This document shows positions 58,969 to 62,063 of a stretch of DNA of 62,063 nucleotides, piece after piece. Both the position numbers and the translations under genes were made by a program. Origin of the DNA: Chersky-840 sp035532735 (GTDB taxonomy: Bacteria > Actinomycetota > Acidimicrobiia > Acidimicrobiales > UBA8190); assembly GCA_035532735.1 (NCBI GenBank), contig DATKQM010000041.1:1-62063 (forward strand). Reading direction: 5' to 3'. Each line of letters opens with the position of its first letter. Position 1 is the stretch's first letter. The notes beneath the pieces are model-generated. The model ran no database searches and was not told where the DNA came from. It was given only the letters and a program-made list of their open reading frames with translations.

Positions 58969-61671
58969 GTGGACGGAAAAGCATCTCCACCGGGCTTCGA
59001 CGTGCTCCTGACCGACGGGAGCACCGCGCACGTCCGTGCCATCGCGCCTCACGACGAGCCGGCCGTGAGGGCTCTCTATTCACGGCTCAGCCATGAGACC
59101 ATCGTGCTGCGCTACTTCGGTCCTCACCCTCAGCTCTCGTCCAAGGAGATCGAAGCGCTCATCCATCCCGACGGTGTCGACGTCGTCGTTCTCATCGCCG
59201 AGGTCCACGACCTGATCGTGGCCGTGGCCCAGTACTACCGCGAGCCTGGGCGCGACGATGCCGAGGTGGCATTCTTGGTCGACGACAGCTACCAAGGCCA
59301 CGGCATCGGAACGATCCTGCTCGAGCATCTGGCTGGGGAAGCACGCCGACACGGCATACGGCAGTTCGCGGCGGACACACTCACCGAGAACTACAAGATG
59401 CTGCGAGTCCTGGCCGAGGCGGGGTTCGTGCGCCAGTACCAGCGCGACGCAGAGGTCATGAGGGTGGTACTCGATATCGAATCCACTCCCGACGCCAGGG
59501 CTGCCGCGGATGCTCGCGACCAAACGGCGGTGATCCGATCGATACGTCGTCTTCTCGAGCCGCGAACCGTCGCGGTCATCGGAGCGGGGCGTCAAAAGGG
59601 AACGATCGGGCACGAACTGCTTCGCAACCTGCTGGCCGGTGGTTTTGAGGGTCCGGTGTACCCTGTGAATCCCTCTGCTACCTACGTCGCCAGTGTCCCT
59701 TGTTGGCCGAACGTGGGAACGATCCCCGGCGAAGTCGATCTGGCCGTGATCGCCGTGCCCGAGCGTGCGGTTGCCCAAGCCATCGCAGAATGCGGGGCGA
59801 AAAGCGTGTCATCGCTGGTCGTGATCACCGCCGGGTTCGCGGAACGAGGCTCTGAAGGCGTTGACTCTCAGCACGCCCTGGCTGCACTGGCTCACAGCCA
59901 CGGCATGCGGATGGTGGGTCCGAATTGCTTCGGGGTCATCAACACCAATCCTGCCGTGTCGATGAACGCCACATTCGCCCCTGAGGCTCCTTTGTTCGGT
60001 CGAGCGGGGTTTGCCTCACAATCCGGCGGGCTCGGGATCGCCATTCTCGGAGAGGCTCGGGCTCGGGACTTGGGATTGTCGAGCTTCATCTCCATGGGCA
60101 ACAAAGCCGACGTCAGCGGCAACGACCTTCTGCAGTGGTGGGAGCAGGACGACGCCACGCAGGTGATCTTGTTATACCTGGAGTCGTTCGGGAATCCGCG
60201 CAAGTTCAGCCGAATCGCACGACGCGTGGGGCGGAGCAAGCCGATCGTCGCCCTCAAGAGTGGGCGCACCAAGGCGGGCACACGAGCCGCCTCGTCGCAC
60301 ACCGCGGCCTTGGCATCGTCTGATCAAGCGGTCGACGCCCTCTTCCACCAAACCGGCGTGGTGCGGGTCGCGACGATCGAGGAGCTCTTCGACGTGGGCG
60401 AGCTTCTGGCACATCAACCGGTTCCCCAGGGCCGCCGGGTGACGATTGTGGGCAACGCCGGTGGACCGGGCGTCCTGGCGGCCGACGCCTGTATCAGTCA
60501 CGGTTTGGAAGTGCCGGAATTCTCCACTGAGCTCCAGTCGGTTCTCGCCGACCTCTTGCCACCGGGGGCCAGCGTGCGCAATCCGATCGACCTGGCTGCA
60601 TCTGCGACTTCCGAAGGTTACAAGAAGGCGCTCGAGGCGCTGCTGTCGAGTGACGAGATCGACAGCATCATTGTGATCTTCACGCCACCGCTTGTGACCC
60701 GGGCCGACGATGTCGCCCACGCTGTGGTGGAAGCGGTCGACGCGTCTACAGTCGAGGGTCGGGCCAAATCGGTCGTGGCGAGCTTTCTCGGCGCAGGCGC
60801 CGTCCGGCCCATCCTCCACAGAGCCTCGAGGCCGGTGCCGTGCTTTGCCTACCCCGAGAACGCCGCTCGAGCACTCGCCCATGCTGCAACCTACGGCGAT
60901 TGGCGAGCTCGGCCCCTTGGAGTCGTGGCGGACCTCGAGAATGCGAAGCCCAACGAGGCACGGCGTCTGATCGCGGCGAGCTGTCCGAGTGGGTCCGGCT
61001 GGCTGACCGGTGCTGACGCGCAGGAAATCCTCGCCGCCTACGGGATATCTGTTGTTCCCACGACCTTGGTCCACGATACCGAGGCCGCCGCAGCCGAAGC
61101 GGATCGGCTCGGATGTCCCGTGGCCCTCAAGGCATGGGGACCGGCGATCGTCCACAAGAGTGATGTCGGTGGGGTGAGGCTCGGCGTGAAAGGCCCTGAC
61201 GCCGTCGTGGCCGCGTTCTCTGAGATGGCTGTGTCGCTGGCGGGCGCCATGGAAGGTGCCGTGATTCAACCCATGGTAGATAGCGGCGTCGAGACCATCG
61301 TCGGATTCGTGCAGAACGCCGAATTCGGGCCCCAGGTGATCTTCGGTTTGGGAGGAACTGCCGTCGAACTTGTCGGTGACGTGGTAACCCGCTTGGCACC
61401 ACTCACCGACCTCGACGCTCGTGACATGGTGCTCGGACTGCGCGCCACACCGCTCCTTCTCGGCTACCGCGGCAGTCAGCCGGTTGCCATCAATGCCCTT
61501 GTCGATGTCATCTTGCGACTCGGGCGACTCGCCGAGGATCTCCCTGAGATCGCCGAGGTGGACTGCAATCCTGTGATCGCCACGCCGACCGGGGCCCTGG
61601 TGGTGGACGCCCGCATGCGCATTTCGTCCGATGCGGTGGCACGAGCCGACGACGTCCGCCACCTCCGCTAG
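58969..61671 (+). CDS. GNAT acetyltransferase fused to an ADP-forming acyl-CoA synthetase (Pat-like)
   Basis: A 900-residue protein. Residues about 10-160: GNAT domain with VDDSYQGHGIGTILLEHL (acetyl-CoA loop). About 175-300: CoA-binding domain (TVAVIGAGRQKGTIGHEL). About 305-640: succinyl-CoA-ligase-like part (MRMVGPNCFGVIN, FASQSGGLGI, SSHTAALASSD). About 665-895: ATP-grasp domain (VALKAWGPAIVHKSDVGGVRLGV). The enteric lysine acetyltransferase Pat has the GNAT at the C terminus; here it is N-terminal. A role in protein acetylation or acyl-CoA handling is inferred. GTG 58969 gives the expected N terminus. Confidence 0.92.
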   Translation: MDGKASPPGFDVLLTDGSTAHVRAIAPHDEPAVRALYSRLSHETIVLRYFGPHPQLSSKEIEALIHPDGVDVVVLIAEVHDLIVAVAQYYREPGRDDAEVAFLVDDSYQGHGIGTILLEHLAGEARRHGIRQFAADTLTENYKMLRVLAEAGFVRQYQRDAEVMRVVLDIESTPDARAAADARDQTAVIRSIRRLLEPRTVAVIGAGRQKGTIGHELLRNLLAGGFEGPVYPVNPSATYVASVPCWPNVGTIPGEVDLAVIAVPERAVAQAIAECGAKSVSSLVVITAGFAERGSEGVDSQHALAALAHSHGMRMVGPNCFGVINTNPAVSMNATFAPEAPLFGRAGFASQSGGLGIAILGEARARDLGLSSFISMGNKADVSGNDLLQWWEQDDATQVILLYLESFGNPRKFSRIARRVGRSKPIVALKSGRTKAGTRAASSHTAALASSDQAVDALFHQTGVVRVATIEELFDVGELLAHQPVPQGRRVTIVGNAGGPGVLAADACISHGLEVPEFSTELQSVLADLLPPGASVRNPIDLAASATSEGYKKALEALLSSDEIDSIIVIFTPPLVTRADDVAHAVVEAVDASTVEGRAKSVVASFLGAGAVRPILHRASRPVPCFAYPENAARALAHAATYGDWRARPLGVVADLENAKPNEARRLIAASCPSGSGWLTGADAQEILAAYGISVVPTTLVHDTEAAAAEADRLGCPVALKAWGPAIVHKSDVGGVRLGVKGPDAVVAAFSEMAVSLAGAMEGAVIQPMVDSGVETIVGFVQNAEFGPQVIFGLGGTAVELVGDVVTRLAPLTDLDARDMVLGLRATPLLLGYRGSQPVAINALVDVILRLGRLAEDLPEIAEVDCNPVIATPTGALVVDARMRISSDAVARADDVRHLR

Positions 61672-61716
61672 ACGGCGCCCGCACCACTTCCGAAGGTCCC
61701 GAACGTCGAAGGCCCC

Positions 61717-61739
61717 GGGCACCCGGGCCGGGTGCGCCC
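61717..61739 (+). terminator. candidate terminator hairpin
   Basis: gggcacccgg pairs with ccgggtgcgccc apart from one bulged base, about 45 bases after the GNAT/acyl-CoA synthetase stop. No T-run follows. The rest of the 242-base gap holds only the element at 61816. Confidence 0.5.
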
Positions 61740-61815
61740 ATCGTTCATGAGCCGGTCTGTCTCGGACACGAAATCGCCGGGCGGGAGTCTCAGGGTCGAT
61801 CAGCCCAGGTAGAGA

Positions 61816-61829
61816 GGGACCTTTGACTC
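61816..61829. promoter_or_regulatory. weak DosR-like element GGGACCTTTGACTC
   Basis: It has a full GGGAC half-site and a degenerate second half. It shares its first ten bases (GGGACCTTTG) with the element at 53310. It lies 84 bases before ATG 61914. Confidence 0.3.
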
Positions 61830-61913
61830 TGCCTGACATCACCGCCTTCCGCCATCGTGAACCTAGAGGCCCGGCGAGTGTGCCGAGCCACGACAACGGA
61901 AATGGAGACGGAC

Positions 61914-62063
61914 ATGCGACGCAAGACGCTCGACATGATCATGACGGCGGGCGGTGCGGTCCTCATTGTCATCTTGCTGGTGGCAGGGGGCCTCGGGCTG
62001 TGGGGCTACAACTTCGCCAACAGCAACGTCCACGACCAGCTCGCCCAGCAGGCGATCACCTTC
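61914..62063 (+). CDS. membrane protein, 3' truncated by the window edge
   Basis: The first 50 residues of a protein with one N-terminal helix (about 8-32, MIMTAGGAVLIVILLVAGG) and an extracytoplasmic stretch FANSNVHDQLAQQAITF. This opening is common in uncharacterised actinobacterial membrane proteins. The ribosome binding site ggaga lies about 5 bases before ATG 61914. The reading frame continues beyond position 62063. Confidence 0.7.
   Translation, partial: MRRKTLDMIMTAGGAVLIVILLVAGGLGLWGYNFANSNVHDQLAQQAITF

Overview
The window is high-GC actinobacterial DNA. Genes are tightly packed, with many 1-4 base stop/start overlaps and frequent GTG starts. The L,D-transpeptidase at 39483-40985 carries six 42-residue repeats of the GYWLVASDGGVFSFGDA type, which in my experience is typical of Acidimicrobiia. 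MarP, DosR-like and wax-ester-synthase homologues fit that placement, but it is inference, not a phylogeny.

Left part (1-31 kb) is ordinary chromosome. A tRNA-Ser(CGA) is followed by an alpha/beta hydrolase, an APC permease with a fused C-terminal OB-fold, and a soluble DUF4118 sensor-like protein. Two lipoproteins come next. A minus-strand cluster holds MarP protease, GH15 glucanase/trehalase, glucose dehydrogenase, MBL-fold hydrolase, PhyH dioxygenase and enoyl-CoA hydratase. A plus-strand run holds an FAD 2-hydroxyacid dehydrogenase, a ThDP enzyme, 5-oxoprolinase PxpA and a PxpB-PxpC fusion, then an aldo/keto reductase, PAP2-like protein, amine oxidase and a GGDEF-EAL protein. After a Gfo/Idh oxidoreductase come a GNAT, a cupin, an SDR-like protein without catalytic residues overlapping an intact SDR, and an LLM flavoprotein that overlaps a convergent DJ-1/PfpI gene.

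Middle part (30.7-41 kb): a frameshifted GlxA-type regulator and a decayed MmcQ/YjbR gene are followed by two L,D-transpeptidases. Between these lie acetate kinase and phosphoketolase, whose start codons are 29 bases apart, and a two-gene ABC exporter whose first start overlaps the phosphoketolase stop.

Right part (41-62 kb) looks like a dormancy or hypoxia island controlled by a DosR/DevR-type two-component system (51305-53243). It holds two wax ester synthase/DGAT genes, two FMN-binding PPOX-fold genes, a universal stress protein, a CBS-domain gene (frameshifted) and GAPDH. It also holds dimethylargininase, an acyl-CoA synthetase, an MFS carrier and a GNAT fused to an ADP-forming acyl-CoA synthetase. 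The intergenic regions contain repeated 14-base near-palindromes related to the DosR box (GGG-C-N4-G-CCC). At three genes the box centre sits 42.5-43.5 bases before the start codon, which suggests one regulon with leaderless promoters.

Several genes are broken, all between 30.7 and 58.4 kb: the GlxA regulator, MmcQ/YjbR, a GT4 trehalose-synthase-like gene with at least five lesions, an APC permease fragment, the CBS gene and possibly an SRPBCC gene. I see no insertion sequence, CRISPR array, rRNA or replication origin.
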